Assembly: GCA_018806915.1 (NCBI GenBank)
Contig: JAGKQI010000079.1
Coordinates: 957,001 to 1,021,000 of the forward strand
From: Phytophthora colocasiae
Taxonomy: Eukaryota; Oomycota; Peronosporomycetes; Peronosporales; Peronosporaceae
Length of the DNA: 64,000 bases
Direction: 5' to 3'
The notes under the pieces were generated by a model that was not told where the DNA came from, did no database searches, and was given only the letters and a program-made list of their open reading frames with translations. Position 1 is the stretch's first letter; every line of letters starts with the position of its first letter. Both the position numbers and the translations under genes were made by a program. This document shows positions 31,002 to 43,300 of this stretch, in pieces.

Positions 31002-31384
31002 TGCGGTGAATGACCAAGTGAATGGGAAAGGAAACCAACTTGGAAAAGAACGTGTTGGATCCACATGTTTAAATCCGCTCCTCGTCCGCTCTTCGTCCGC
31101 TCTTCGTCCTCTCTTCCTTCGCATATAAGAGCAATGAGAGTACCCCTAGACACCCTCAGAGACAGCGATGATGTACTATATAGTACCGGTAGTAACATGT
31201 TGTACCGTCGTTACATGTAAACAGTGTCAATACATGTAATGGTGAGAGAGTTAACCCTTGTTTCTGTAATATGGTGGCCAACACATCAATGTACCACTAA
31301 CTGTACCAGTTTTTCTTGCTGCCATCGCTGCCAGCCAAATCTCAACACCAACCATCATATCGGACGCAGTCTCCAGCAGCAGCA
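31002..31384. promoter_or_regulatory. Divergent intergenic region upstream of Noc2
   Basis: This is 383 bp between two divergent starts. It contains the perfect 14-bp palindrome GTACTATATAGTAC at 31173-31186, followed by several ACATGT elements (31195-31240) and a triple repeat of cgtccgctctt near 31085-31110. No gene is seen. The palindrome cluster is a candidate control region, without direct evidence. Confidence 0.35.
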
Positions 31385-33619
31385 ATGGGCGCGCAGAAGA
31401 AGAAGGCCAAGTTCGTGGCTAAAGGACTGCTGAACCAGAAGATCAAGCAGCGCAATGCCAAGAAGAAGTTCCAGGCCATGAAGGACAAGAAGCGCAATCG
31501 CTTTGAGCGCAACAGTGACGCACCTAGCAAGAAAAAGCCGCGGAATGGCGCTGAGGGAGCCACTGCCAAGAAGGAAGAGCCAGATATGCTGGACGAGATG
31601 GACGTGGACGATTTCCTGAATGCTGACTTCCTGGACTCGGACAATGAGGACATTGATGACGAGGAAACCAATGAGGAAGAGAGTACGCCCGTTCAAAGCA
31701 AGGCTAAGGGCAAGACTGTTCAGGAGAAGGACGATGACGATGTGGATGATGGTAGCAGTAGTGAAGAGGAGGATGAGAGTGCTCTGGACCCTCGCTACTT
31801 GACTGGAACTCCTATTGGAGGAGACGACGACAGTGATGAAGAAGCTGACGACCAGGAGGAAGAAGCTGAACAGGAGCAGGAGCAGGGGCAGGAGGAGGAA
31901 GAGCAACAGGGGGCTGGCCGCACGGTCGTGACTATGGCTATCTTGCAGAAGGCTGAGAAGGAGTGCTTCGAGACCAAGTCGGTCTCGGGTCTGCGTCGCT
32001 TGATGAAGATCTTCAGTGATGCCTGCCGCTCCAGTGATGCTGCTGACTCCAGCAAGGCTGGAGAAATCACATTTGACGTGCAGAGCAGCGCTGTGTACAA
32101 CCGCCTAATGGTGAATGTGTTCCGCAAGACCCACGAAACGCTGACTGCTCTCGTGGCCCTCGAAGCCCCTTCCGAGGAGGACAACAAACTGAAGATTGAT
32201 GACAAGAAGTGGAAGAAGTATTCCCTTGTGATCCGCCGTTTCTTCAGCTGCGCGTGCTATCTGCTGGAACAGACCACTGGCCAAGATATCCAGACATTCG
32301 TGCTGCGTGAATTGGTTCACTACATTCCATTCGTGGTTCCGTGCCCCAAGACTTCGCGTCGTATGCTTAAGGCTCTGCTGAAGCTGTGGGCCAAATCCTT
32401 GAACGCTAATGTGTGCATGCTGGCGTTCGTCCGTATCCGTGACATGGCTCTGGCTGTTCCTTTTCCGTTCCTGGAGCTATGCTTGAAGGGTATCTACGTC
32501 ACGTACATGCGCAACACCAAGTTTACGAACGAGGTGACGCTGCCTCATCACATCCTCATGGGTAACTGTGTGGTCGAGCTCTTTGGCCTGGATCTAAGCA
32601 GCTCGTACCAGCACGCTTTCGTGTACATTCGTGAGCTGGCGATTGCTGTGCGTAAGACTATCACATCTCCAGGCCCCGACTCATTCAAGGCCGTGCTCAA
32701 CTGGCAGTTTTTTAACCAACTGCGCGTATGGACTGCCGTGGTGTGCGCGTATCCGGCCGAAAACCAGCTCCGTGCGCTCGTGTACCCGCTTAGCCAGCTC
32801 CTACTGGCAGTTGTGCGGCTATCGAGTACGCTTCGCTTTGCGCCTCTGCGATTCCACTGCGTGAAGCTGTTGCAGCAGCTTGCGCTCGCTACTAACTCTT
32901 TCATCCCTACTAGCCCGGCGCTTCTTGAAGTGCTGCAACTAGAGCCGTTCCGTTCGTCATACAAGGCAGGTGGCGGCAAGAAGGGAGGAAAGGGTGCGAA
33001 CTCTACCGTCGAAGTGGACTTGGAGCTTTGCGTGAAGCTGTCAACCACCGCTTTGGATGCCAAGCGTGTGCACGACCAGATCATCGTGAGGCTCTTTGAG
33101 CTGCTGCAGCGCGAGTGCGACGTGTACAAGTTCAACGTGGCCTTCCCAGAGTTTGCAGTTCCGTTGCAGTTGTCCCTCAACAAGTTCATGCACGCGTGTT
33201 CCGTCCCCAAGTGGAAAGCTCAGGCGCGTGGACTCAGTGACAGCATCAAGAAGCGTGGCGACTTTATCCGTTCGAAGCGTAGCGGCTTGGATTTGTCTCC
33301 GAAGGACACTGCTCAACTGGACGATTTCCTCCGTTCGGAGCGCGAGGCTGCCGTGAAGAAGCTCTTCGAGAAGGACGCGTCCGACTTGCAGGAGAAGCTG
33401 GACGCTTCGGCTGAGGCTTCCAAGGACAAGGAGCCGGTTGAGAAGAAGAAGAAGAACAAAAAGAAGAACAAAAAGGCCAAGAAGAACGGCACACCAGTGG
33501 ATGAGGAGACGGTGGCCAAGGTCAAGAAGATGTCTCTTAAGGAGTTCAAGAAGTCTGTGGCACAAGTGGACGCTGCCGATGAGGTGGGTGACTTTAACTT
33601 CTCGTCCGACGAGGAGTAA
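31385..33619 (+). CDS. NOC2: Nucleolar complex protein 2 (Noc2) homologue
   Basis: 744 residues from the ATG at 31385; the frame is open further upstream but without an ATG. The N-terminus is very basic (MGAQKKKAKFVAKGLLNQKIKQRNAKKK), followed by long acidic stretches (DEMDVDDFLNADF, EEEDESALDP), then a helical Noc2 domain starting near AILQKAEKECFETKSVSGLRRLMKIFSDACRSS and including FVRIRDMALAVPFPFLELCLKGIY. The C-terminus is lysine-rich. Noc2 pairs with Noc1 and Noc3 in the nucleolus to mature and export the pre-60S ribosomal subunit. It is a single exon and ends 131 bp before the convergent centrin gene. Confidence 0.88.
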   Translation: MGAQKKKAKFVAKGLLNQKIKQRNAKKKFQAMKDKKRNRFERNSDAPSKKKPRNGAEGATAKKEEPDMLDEMDVDDFLNADFLDSDNEDIDDEETNEEESTPVQSKAKGKTVQEKDDDDVDDGSSSEEEDESALDPRYLTGTPIGGDDDSDEEADDQEEEAEQEQEQGQEEEEQQGAGRTVVTMAILQKAEKECFETKSVSGLRRLMKIFSDACRSSDAADSSKAGEITFDVQSSAVYNRLMVNVFRKTHETLTALVALEAPSEEDNKLKIDDKKWKKYSLVIRRFFSCACYLLEQTTGQDIQTFVLRELVHYIPFVVPCPKTSRRMLKALLKLWAKSLNANVCMLAFVRIRDMALAVPFPFLELCLKGIYVTYMRNTKFTNEVTLPHHILMGNCVVELFGLDLSSSYQHAFVYIRELAIAVRKTITSPGPDSFKAVLNWQFFNQLRVWTAVVCAYPAENQLRALVYPLSQLLLAVVRLSSTLRFAPLRFHCVKLLQQLALATNSFIPTSPALLEVLQLEPFRSSYKAGGGKKGGKGANSTVEVDLELCVKLSTTALDAKRVHDQIIVRLFELLQRECDVYKFNVAFPEFAVPLQLSLNKFMHACSVPKWKAQARGLSDSIKKRGDFIRSKRSGLDLSPKDTAQLDDFLRSEREAAVKKLFEKDASDLQEKLDASAEASKDKEPVEKKKKNKKKNKKAKKNGTPVDEETVAKVKKMSLKEFKKSVAQVDAADEVGDFNFSSDEE

Positions 33620-33750
33620 GTACAGATCTCCCTTACGCATGAATAGATACATTGGCAAGTTTTTTGTTTTGTTTTTCATTAGTTTCGTGTTATGTTGCAC
33701 ATGTGGAAGCAAAATAAATGGACACAAGAGTGTTCTGACCCATTGCTCCC

Positions 33751-34762
<1,012 letters not shown>

Positions 34763-37286
34763 ATGAGCATCAGTGTCAGTCGAGAGTCCATCTCCAAGCT
34801 CATGGGCGAGCTGGTGGAGGGATTCCCCGTGGAAGGGGACGGCCGTGCGTCCATCTCGGACTTTGGCAAGCTGCTCTTCACGGAGGGACAAGCAGCTAGC
34901 TCTAGTGCACCGAAGGAAGCTGTAAAACCGACTCAGACTCAGACTCAGACTCAGACTGGAAGCAAGCGTGTGTTCACAGAGATCAAGGGTGTCCCCCGCC
35001 AGAAACAACATGATGTACGTCGTGTTAGACTTGCTGCATTGTGTGGTAGTTAATCTAACTCATTTTTTTTTTGTTTTTTGTTGTTGTTTGTTGCAGATTA
35101 TGAAGACAAAGGACAAGGCTGTACCTAAACGATGGACACAGGAAGAAGATGAGAAGCTTCGTGAAGCTGTGGGTCGCCATGGAGAGCGCAACTGGAAGTC
35201 CATTGCAGAAGAAGTACCTGGTCGGAACCATACGCAGTGTCTGCAGCGGTGGACGAAAGTGCTGGCTCCTGGACTTGTGAAAGGCCATTGGCGGCCGGAG
35301 GAGGATGATTTGCTCAAGGAACTGGTTGCTGAGGGCCGTAAGAACTGGGGACAAGTGGCTACACGTATCCCCGGCCGCACGTCCAAGCAGTGTCGCGAAC
35401 GCTGGTACAACCACTTGGACCCGAGTATCATTCGTGGAGAGTATACTGCTGAGGAAGACCGTATGATCCTGGATGCTCAGGCTAGACTGGGAAACCGCTG
35501 GTCCGCTATTGCTGCTATGCTGCCTGGACGTACAGAAGATGCTGTGAAGATCCGGTGGAAGTCGCTCTGTCGAGTTCGTAAAGGGTACGTTGAGTCAGGA
35601 GCTGTTAATGTTACTACGCTAAAGTACTAACACTTTGTTGACGTGATCGGTGCTTGCAGGCAAGGCCGCCGTGGACAGAATGATAAGGGCAAGATGACCC
35701 CGAAGGGCATGATGGGCATGCCTGGACAGATGATGCAGCAAAACCCTGGCTTTGATGGTGGTATGGTCAAGAGTGAAGAAGTGGCTGCATTTTCAATGCA
35801 TCCCCAGCACCAAGGAGCTCAAATGGTGCGTCTTCCGAACGGTCAGATGATGTCGACGTCGAGTATGCAGGGCGGAGGCCACCACCACCACTCGACTATG
35901 ATGAACAGTATGGGTGGAAATGGAATGATGTATCAAAGTGATATGAGCGGTGGAGGCTATGATCCGACCATGGCGCACTACCGGAAGCCTCCGATGCAAC
36001 AGCATATCGTGAACAATGGCTACGGCCACTCCTTGCCGCCTTCAGGGCCGATGTCGGGTAATAACGCTCCAGATTATCCAGTCGACCGTCGGTCAAACAT
36101 GGTGAGTTTACCGCCTAACGACATGCCAGCACCTTCTCGGTCAAACATGGTGAGCTTACCACCCAACGACATGCCGGCACCTTCTCAAGACGGATACCGC
36201 CAAGATTATCAAGGTTCGTCATCAGGTTATCCTCAGAGCATGAACAGCGGTATGTACTCCGCAGGATCTTCGACGTCTAGTGGAGGCATGGAGAACGAGC
36301 CGATTTATGGTGGCGCTCCGCAAATGAACACTTACCGCTCCGGAGGGATGTACGGTGGCTCACAGGCGTCACAACACCAGCACCAGCCTCAACAGATGCA
36401 GCACTCCCAGATGATGTCCTATAACTACGGCATGCCGCCGAGTTCGACTGAAAACATGAATGGAGGAGGTTCGAGCCACCAGATGCAGCACCCTAGCAAC
36501 AATTCCATGAATCCTGCTGCAGCTTTCGCACAGAGACAACAACATTCCCATCAGTACGTGGATCGGCCGGTACCTGTTCCCCCTCACATGCAGCAGCAGC
36601 ATGCTCCGATTCAGCAGCGTGTTCCTGTGCACGAACAAGACCAACCGAACCCAGAGAAGGAACCGGCAGTATCACAGCAGCGGCAGATGAAACAGTCGCT
36701 TCCGAATGGAGTTCAGCCGAAACAAGAAGCGATGCCCACGCCGTCCCAGCCGGTGTCGAACCCGGCTGCGATGTTCGCTCGGAGTCAGGCGGCCAAGGCG
36801 TCCCCTTCTGCAGCCAATAGCAACCCAGTCGCTGCCTTCATGCAGATGCAGCAACAGCAGAAACAGCCTAGTGCCTCGAGCAAGATGGCCCAAGCTGGTC
36901 TGCAGAAGCCCTTCAACCCGGCTGCGGCTTTCGCGATGCGGTTCCAAGCAGGACAGAAGCCACCGATGCCCAGCAGTAACGCTGGATCGACAAAATCTAA
37001 CGATGATACAGCGGACGAGGATGACGACGGCGAGAATGGCAGGACAAACGAGCCTTCGCTCAAGAAAGTCAAACCGAGACTTAGTATTGATGCTGCTCGA
37101 GCGTCGGCCGCTCGGCGCATGCGTAGCTCGGGCAGCGGCGATAACTTGGCTGGCCGCGGAAGCCTGGACGTGTTTTTGAACGAGATTGGAGATGTCGGGC
37201 GATTGTCGGACTTGAAGATGGATGGTTTCCAGACGCTGGACGAGCTGTGGCGTGTTTCGGGCGATATGGATCGGCTATCGTTATGA
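34763..37286 (+). CDS. Three-repeat MYB (3R-MYB) transcription factor
   Basis: Three exons: 34763-35014, 35097-35584, 35660-37286, joined by GT-AG introns of 82 and 75 nt in phases 0 and 2; 788 residues. Exon 1 ends in a TQ repeat followed by a basic stretch. Exon 2 encodes three MYB repeats with regularly spaced tryptophans: WTQEEDEKL...CLQRWTKVL, WRPEEDDLL...CRERWYNHLDP and a third beginning YTAEEDRMI with W...IRWKSL. These repeats bind DNA as in vertebrate c-Myb and plant 3R-MYBs. The long C-terminus is rich in M, Q, H, G and S and includes a 16-residue tandem duplication (36089-36186) and four copies of an NPAAAFA-type motif. It is nuclear, and probably a regulator of growth or sporulation genes, but the target is unknown. 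Confidence 0.88.
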
Positions 37287-37571
37287 GCACATTGGATCAG
37301 GAAAGTAGTTGCAATTAATCATTTGTTTGTATAACCTTCTTTGTTGGGTGACGAACGTTTGCAGGCTTACATCCAGCCGCAGGCTCGTCTCAGTCTTACC
37401 GCGTCCCACTCGTGTCAATTTCTTTCGAGCCTGTTGACGTCTTCATGACGTCAACTTGAGGTGATACCCGACCCGTGGGTCAAGCTAGGAAACTCCAAGC
37501 AGCCTGCAACATGCGTCAATGCTGCTCTCCCATTGTTCAATTGGAACTTGTGTGCAAAGATCGTAGAGAAC

Positions 37572-40265
37572 ATGGCGATACCGGATCAAGGAGACTATCA
37601 CGAGGTAGCGTCCCCCGTGGCGAGACCCCGAACGATTCTTCTCCAGATCGAAGGCATGAGCTGTGCGAAGAATTGCGCTCGCAAAGTGCAAAAAGCGCTT
37701 AGGGAGACAAAAGGAGTTATGGCTGCGTCTGTGGATTTCAAGGCTAAGAGAGCTACCGTCCATGTTGATTCAAACCGTCCGTTTAACGACGAGGCTTTGC
37801 TGGAAGTGATTCGAGGTGCTGGGGCCAAGTTCAACGCACAGTTCATTCATACAAGCACTGAGCGTCAAGAGCTGCCAGAGGAAGCCATCTCTGACGATGC
37901 TGAGGTCTTCGTCAAGACGGATAAGTCAGATCTTGCTACTGCGACGCTGTTGATTGGGGGAATGACGTGCAGTTCATGCGCTAACTCAGTTGAAAACGCT
38001 CTGAAGAACATAGAGGGCGTCGTATCTGCCACTGCGAGCTTTGCGACCGAGAAGGCTGTGATCCACTTCGACAAGGATGTTGTGGGTATCCGTACTCTGA
38101 TGGAATCAGTAGAGGACATCGGGTATGAAGCTTCGTACGTGTCGGACACTGAAGTTCAAAAAGCTCTGGGAGACCAACGCGCGAAAGAGATCGCGCGTTA
38201 CCGTTTGGACTTCGCTATCGCGCTTCTTTTTACGCTTCCGATCGTTCTGTTAATGCTGCTGTTCGAGAATATCCCGGGCTTGAAGCATGGCTTGATGTCA
38301 GAGATGATTCCAGGTCTCTCGTATGAGGCATTTGCCGTGGCGGTTCTTGCGACACCCGTCCAGTTTTACTCAGCTCGTCGATTCCATATTGATGCGTGGA
38401 AAGGGATGAAGAACCGTGTGCTTGGCATGGCTTTCCTGGTATCCATGGGCTCCAACGTGGCGTACGCCTACGGATTGTTCACTGTTATTCGAGCCATCGT
38501 GCTAAACGACGCGAGTATCGTTAACATGGACATGTTCATGACATCGTCTGTGCTGATCTCGTTCGTAGTACTTGGGAAACTCTTGGAGGCAGTGGCTAAA
38601 GGGAAAACTTCGGCGGCGCTGACGAAATTGATGGGGCTTCAAGTAAAATCAGCAACACTTTTGGTCTTCAACAGTGAAAGAACCAGCATCCGCGAAGAGA
38701 AAACTGTTCCCATTGAATTGGTGCAGCGTGGCGACATTGTGAAGGTTGTTCGTGGCTCGTCCGTTCCTACTGACGGTGTGATCGTGTACGGCGAAGGTCG
38801 CTTGGATGAATCCATGTTGACTGGAGAGTCCAAGACAATCCACAAAGGCATTGGAGATCGCGTACTTGGTGCAACTTTGAATGTGGATGGCCTGTTCCAC
38901 ATGAACGTGACGGGAATTGACAGTGATACAGCTCTGAGCCAGATCATTCGTCTGGTGGAGACCGCGCAGACATCGAAAGCTCCGATTCAGGAGTACGCAG
39001 ACTACATTTCTTCCCTGTTCGTTCCAACAGTGCTGGGTCTTTCGATTGTGACGTTTGCCGTTTGGTACACCTTGTGTGAGGTAGACATCGTTCCTGAAAG
39101 TTGGGTTCCCGATTCAGATGGGAAATTCGTTTTCGCTCTTGACTTTGCCATTGCGACACTGGTTGTAGCGTGTCCTTGCGCTCTGGGCTTAGCGACGCCT
39201 ACTGCAGTGATGGTCGGGACGGGCGTTGGGGCTGAGTTTGGGGTTTTGATCAAGGGCGGCGAGCCACTCCAAGCTGCACACAGCGTAGACACGATTCTTT
39301 TCGACAAGACCGGGACTCTGACGGTCGGGCAACCGACCGTGACGGACAGATTTGTACTCAGCAAGACGTTCACAACTGAAGAGCTGATCGTCATGGCTGG
39401 ATCAGCGGAACTCGGGTCTGAACACCCTTTGAGTAATGCTATCGTCGAGTACGCCAAGTCGTTTACGTCCAATCTTGAACAACCAACAGAGTTCCGTGCA
39501 GTTTCTGGAAGAGGACTTTCGTGCATGGTCCAAGAGCATGCAGTCCTCCTAGGTAACAAGCAGTGGATGGCAGAGAACAACCTCAAGCTATTGAACGGCA
39601 TTGAACTGGAGCAGACCACAAATGGGTTTCAAAATGCTGGGAAGACACCGGTTTTCATGGGTATCGACGGTGAAGTGAGTGTTGTCTTTGCTGTAGCAGA
39701 TGCACCACGTGAGGAGGCGTATCGTACGCTAAAGAAGCTCCAGGATATGGGATTGGATGTCTGGATGGTCACGGGAGATAACACACGTACAGCATTTACA
39801 ATCGCCGAGCAGTTGGGCATGAACCAAACAAACGTGATGGCCGACGTGCTTCCGTCCGAAAAATCCTCCAAAGTTAGGGAGTTGCAAGCCTCAGGCCGGA
39901 TTGTTGCTATGGTTGGTGATGGTATCAACGACTCCCCCGCTCTAGCTCAAGCGGATCTTGGCATTGCCATTGGTTGTGGCACGGAGATCGCAGTCGAGAC
40001 GGCCGGGATGGTGCTTATGCAGTCGAATTTGGGTCATGTGGTCACTGCATTGCACTTGTCTCGAACCATTTTCAAGCGGATTCGTCTCAATTACGTATGG
40101 GCATTTGGTTACAATTGCCTTTTGATTCCTCTGGCTGCTGGGGTGCTGTACCCCGTTGGATTTAGTATCCCTCCCATGTTCGCTAGCGCTGCCATGGCCT
40201 TATCGTCCGTATCGGTGGTGGTTTCTTCGTTGATGCTGAGACTCTACACACCGCCCAGTCAGTGA
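37572..40265 (+). CDS. P1B-type copper-transporting ATPase
   Basis: 897 residues from ATG 37572 (gaacATGG); the frame extends upstream without an ATG. Two heavy-metal domains lie at the N-terminus: the first has GMSCAKNC (Cys31 and Cys35, spacing CX3C) and the second the normal GMTCSSC (Cys133, Cys136). Then come membrane segments, the LTGES actuator loop, the CPC metal site (VVACPCALGLATPT), the phosphorylation site DKTGTLT near residue 577, SEHPL, the ATP-domain MVTGDN and GDGINDSPALA, and final membrane helices with GYN and MALSSVS. The CPC, YN and MxxSS signatures are those of Cu(+) exporters such as CopA, Ccc2 and ATP7. It exports copper or loads it into the secretory pathway. The upstream gap of 285 bp after the MYB gene shows no other gene. 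Confidence 0.93.
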   Translation: MAIPDQGDYHEVASPVARPRTILLQIEGMSCAKNCARKVQKALRETKGVMAASVDFKAKRATVHVDSNRPFNDEALLEVIRGAGAKFNAQFIHTSTERQELPEEAISDDAEVFVKTDKSDLATATLLIGGMTCSSCANSVENALKNIEGVVSATASFATEKAVIHFDKDVVGIRTLMESVEDIGYEASYVSDTEVQKALGDQRAKEIARYRLDFAIALLFTLPIVLLMLLFENIPGLKHGLMSEMIPGLSYEAFAVAVLATPVQFYSARRFHIDAWKGMKNRVLGMAFLVSMGSNVAYAYGLFTVIRAIVLNDASIVNMDMFMTSSVLISFVVLGKLLEAVAKGKTSAALTKLMGLQVKSATLLVFNSERTSIREEKTVPIELVQRGDIVKVVRGSSVPTDGVIVYGEGRLDESMLTGESKTIHKGIGDRVLGATLNVDGLFHMNVTGIDSDTALSQIIRLVETAQTSKAPIQEYADYISSLFVPTVLGLSIVTFAVWYTLCEVDIVPESWVPDSDGKFVFALDFAIATLVVACPCALGLATPTAVMVGTGVGAEFGVLIKGGEPLQAAHSVDTILFDKTGTLTVGQPTVTDRFVLSKTFTTEELIVMAGSAELGSEHPLSNAIVEYAKSFTSNLEQPTEFRAVSGRGLSCMVQEHAVLLGNKQWMAENNLKLLNGIELEQTTNGFQNAGKTPVFMGIDGEVSVVFAVADAPREEAYRTLKKLQDMGLDVWMVTGDNTRTAFTIAEQLGMNQTNVMADVLPSEKSSKVRELQASGRIVAMVGDGINDSPALAQADLGIAIGCGTEIAVETAGMVLMQSNLGHVVTALHLSRTIFKRIRLNYVWAFGYNCLLIPLAAGVLYPVGFSIPPMFASAAMALSSVSVVVSSLMLRLYTPPSQ

Positions 40266-40368
40266 ATGAGATCAGATTCGTCTACAAAATGTCTAACGGT
40301 TAACCCTTTAACGAGCCACATCACTTTTACACAACACACTAACGTATTGTAGCACTTAGCTGGGCTGC

Positions 40369-43300
40369 ATGTCCCTCCGCTTTACCCGCCTTTGTCGTCA
40401 TCCTCTGCGTTCGTGGCGAGCTATGAGTGCGTCCTCCAACATAGCCTGTGGGTCTTCTTCTACCTTGTCTTTTTCTGGCGCTCAACGCGTCTCAGGAGGC
40501 TCGGAATTCGCCGAAAACCCCTTGACGACTAAAGTCCGACGACACCAAAGCCATTTACCAGGCGATCAGACGCTCGTAAAGACCGAGAAAGAGCTTAAAG
40601 TTGGAGCAGACGATGATAGAGGAGGACCCAAGACGCTGGAGCAGCTGAAGCTGCGGATTCTGGCCAAAAACGAGCAATTTGTGGTGCTGAATAAGGGTCC
40701 AGATGAGCGCATGGATGGAGCTTTCGATGTGACACTGGAGAAGGCAGTAAGCTATCGCTGTAATGCAGTAAAATAATGGGTACTAATTAGGACTGACAGT
40801 GTTGTGTTTGTTGGTAGCTGGCGAGAGATTTCCCTGAGGTGGAAAAGTTCCGGTGGATTCATCAACTCGACTTTGGTACGGCTTGAAAGGTGCAACTTGA
40901 AAGGGTTGGTGTATTAATCATAGTGGCATTACGGTGTTGGCCATAGCAACGTCCGGTGTACTGGTTGTTGGTGCAGATAAAGCGTGAGTGGAAGCTGAGA
41001 TGATGGGAAGTTCTGAGTAGGAGACTGACCGTCCTTTTGGTTTTACATTTGTAGAGCTACTGCTACTGGCTGTCGCCTTTTCCGGGAGAAACAAGTACAG
41101 AAAGAGTATTTGGCGGTGGTGCGTGGACATCTGCCCTTTAATCCAGCGGATAGTAGAGGTACTTCTGTCAAGGCCTGCACCTTTTCCAAGTTGGGGCTGT
41201 TGATTCAGGACATGGAGGAGATGGAGAGACTGAGGAACCAGCAGCGCGGGTCAAGGGCGCACCAGAAAATGCCTGATTACCCACGTGGAGCTCGGCATGG
41301 ACCGAATCTATTCACTATGGAGCAAGCTAAGCTACTACGAGACTCGAGAGGTGGAGATGGAGCTGAAGCTCGTGAACTGACGCCTGAAGAGCTAGCGTTC
41401 ACCAAGATTACCTGGCATGACTTGACCAAGGAGGAGAAGGACGCGTACACTGAGAAGGCCAAGGAAGATAAACAGCGCTTTCTACGGGAGTTCAGTGCGT
41501 TCCTTAGCCAGGAGAAGGTTCGCCTCGCTCGGAAGCGCAAGTACGAGTGTCTGGATCGTGAGAACAGCGAGGAAGCGAACGAACCTGTGGCCTACATTTT
41601 TGATGCGCCGATTATCGAGCCACACCGAAGTATGGGTGTCTTCCGCATGCTGGTGGGGACCGAGGCAGATGTGTCAGCAAAGCAGTCCACTACAATTTGC
41701 TTTGTGTTGGGTCATGCAATGTATGACGGAGAACCGGTTTCAAAGGTGCTTCTACGACCACTAAATGGCCGAAGGCATCAACTGCGTCTTCACCTCGCGC
41801 ACCACGGCTTTCCCATCGCAGGCGACGTTACGTACGGCTCACAGGAGGATGAAGCTCCTCGGATGATGCTGCACGCGTGGAGGATTTGGCTTCGTGGACG
41901 TCCAGCCGATCAGGTTCGTACGTTGCTTAACCCCTCTAAAGCGAGGTTTTATTCTGTATCATACAGAATTAGATTTTATTGTGGTTTTAGTATACTTTTT
42001 AAAACTCTCATACATATTCTGTTATAAGCCTGCTTGTGGCAAAGGTACTGCGAGATGTAGTAGAAACGTTGCATCTTTGAAGCCAGCTGACACATTTACG
42101 TTTCCTGATTGGCTATACAAATCAGCACATCACCTCAGAATCCAAATATCCCGCCTAAATTGATTGAAAACTAATTTTGGCGCCATGTTTCGCGCCCACA
42201 CGTTTGGAGGAGGGAGGCAAGCGCCATGGGATTCACTCACCAAATTTTCGGCCAGTTCTAGACTAGACAGAAGTGAAGAAGAACTAGGATAGAACTGGCC
42301 GAAAAGTTTGGTGTGTGAAGCAATAAGGTTCGAATCTCAACTCACTGACTGTTCTAATCACTATTCTCACTGGTGTTGTTCTCCTCTTTCTTCTCCTCAG
42401 CGTCATGGCGCTTACGCTTACGCTCGCGGAAGCGAATCTGCCTGAAATGTGGAGGGATTGCTGTCCCATTTGCCCACGATTGATGCCAAATTTGGCTGCA
42501 CGTCAATGTATTGCCAGACGCCTCTCGACGGACGCGAGTGCAGAGGTACGTAGCCTCCGCGAAGTTCCGTGCAGGTGGGGCAGTAGTAACTGCTCATAGC
42601 TTTTTGTTTTGGGCGCAGCCATGGCCGAGCAAACTTTGCAGAGGTGCTGGCGTCTTTCGCGTCGCGCCCGCCTTCGTACATATCGTCGGTGTTCACAAGC
42701 GTGTGGTCGCCTGCTGGCGTAGGCACTGTCACTAAATCCTCCGCGTTGATGTTGCTCCGCAACGTGACTTTGGATACATTCAGTAGCTCCACATGCAGAC
42801 GGCGCATGTACTCAGCGCGAGTGGGAACTCTCTCTCCTTTCTTCTGAAGCACATCTTTGTGCAGGATGAACGCGTTAACAATTGCCATGTCGACGAACGC
42901 TAGAAATAACTGTCGATAGTACTTCTTGAAGGCCACACATCGCTGAATTGAATACCTTTGAAGCCTCAGTTGGTCGTGGTAATCAACACCTCCCATGCCG
43001 GAATGGTAATCAGCTACCAACTGCGGGCACGAGACAACAGACCTTTCGCTCTGGCCTTTATCTCTGCGTAAGACAGTCGTTTGCGTTGTTGCACAGCCAG
43101 ATGCGATCATATTCACTGGTCTTGAGTCCATCCATGACACTGCCACTAACCCCGGAAACTCTTTTGCGTGAGCAATACGATATGCACCTCGAGGCATCCC
43201 CTTTGGGCGCGTTTTTTTGTGGAACTGCACGGAGCGAGGCCACCCCAGTCGATCACTACGGTGGGTTCCAACGTAGTAGTAGCCCTTCTCAAGCAGTGTC

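Noticed and set aside
40918..41130. Minus-strand ORF across the second intron of the pseudouridine synthase
   Set aside because: It covers an intron and part of exon 3; the plus-strand frame across the junction restores the HQLD-ATATG motif.
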